A DNA stretch of 5,783 nucleotides, from contig JAVEUJ010000148.1 of the NCBI GenBank assembly GCA_034005635.1, positions 1 to 5,783 of the forward strand. The letters run 5' to 3'. Under the pieces are notes generated by a model. It saw nothing but the letters and a program-made list of their open reading frames with translations, had not been told where the DNA came from and made no database searches. Shown here piece by piece: positions 5,591-5,783 of this stretch. The DNA is from JAAZFE01 sp034005635. Its GTDB lineage: Bacteria; Verrucomicrobiota; Kiritimatiellia; CAIQIC01; Lenti-01. Positions within the stretch are counted from its first letter, which is position 1. Every line of letters starts with the position of its first letter. The position numbers and the translations under genes are program-made.

Positions 5591-5629
5591 ATCCACCGGG
5601 CTTGCCCCGGGGGATTTCAATCCCGTGGG
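5591..5629 (+). other. Two overlapping, mutually exclusive hairpins
   Basis: Hairpin 1 pairs ATCC (5591-5594) with GGAT (5612-5615) and CCGGG (5596-5600) with CCCGG (5606-5610), with one A/G mismatch and a 5-nt loop. Hairpin 2 pairs GGGAT (5611-5615) with ATCCC (5620-5624) around TTCA, and adds CCC (5606-5608) with GGG (5627-5629). Both use 5606-5615, so only one can form at a time. It lies between purH and an outward promoter at the right edge. The pairings are visible; a switching role is inference. Confidence 0.4.
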
Positions 5630-5745
5630 AACTGTGTTTCCCATCCCCATTCGTGAAGATCGGGTCATTCGTAGTTGGGCTGCTCCGGCCCATGTGCCCA
5701 TCTCCAGCATTGAACCCGCGCTGCTATTGTGCGCATAATCGGTCG

Positions 5746-5774
5746 TTGACATGTTCACTGCCCGCTGATAGATT
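5746..5774 (+). promoter_or_regulatory. Strong sigma70-type promoter reading out of the right edge
   Basis: TTGACA (5746-5751) is a perfect -35 consensus, followed after exactly 17 nt by TAGATT (5769-5774), 4 of 6 to the -10 consensus. Transcription would begin near 5781-5783 and run rightward beyond the window. It is the best promoter match I noticed and implies an unseen plus-strand gene or RNA. Confidence 0.6.
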
Positions 5775-5783
5775 GCTGAACGA

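Noticed and set aside
5606..5629. CRISPR-repeat-like sequence (minus strand contains GGGATTGAAATCCC)
   Set aside because: It occurs once, with no regularly spaced copies in the window, and is explained by a simple hairpin.

Overview
The window is an ordinary-looking chromosomal stretch from a diderm (Gram-negative) bacterium of fairly high GC content. Type II secretion pseudopilins imply an outer membrane. The style of the proteins (short GspG ending in an acidic Gly/Asp tail, FTLIE-type prepilin helices, a bacterial Ugd) would suit the Planctomycetes-Verrucomicrobia-Lentisphaerae/Kiritimatiellota group or a similar phylum. That placement is a low-confidence impression, not something the window proves.

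Layout. Positions 1-2081 (minus strand) hold four consecutive pseudopilin genes in the canonical order gspG, gspH, gspI, gspJ. GspJ runs off the left edge. The genes are tightly packed: a 30-nt gap G/H, an overlap H/I and an ATGA overlap I/J, so they are almost certainly one operon. Positions 2082-2547 hold no convincing gene but contain a near-perfect AT-rich palindrome, two hairpins and a repeated A-tract. Positions 2548-3852 (minus strand) encode UDP-glucose 6-dehydrogenase. A 156-bp divergent intergenic region follows, with a plausible sigma70-type promoter for that gene. Positions 4009-5541 (plus strand) encode full-length PurH. The last 242 bp are non-coding, with several hairpins and a good sigma70 promoter (TTGACA-17-TAGATT) pointing out of the right edge.

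How the parts work together. GspG is the major pseudopilin, and GspH, GspI and GspJ are minor pseudopilins that build the tip of the type II secretion pseudopilus. Ugd supplies UDP-glucuronate for surface polysaccharides, and PurH makes IMP. The three blocks have no obvious functional link.

I found no clearly new system. The oddest spot is the gspH/gspI junction. There gspI has no usable start codon close to its prepilin cleavage site, and the intervening 105 nt contain a G-quadruplex motif, an 8-base C run and two small hairpins. This could be an unusual leader, a slippage-prone switch or a sequencing/assembly problem.
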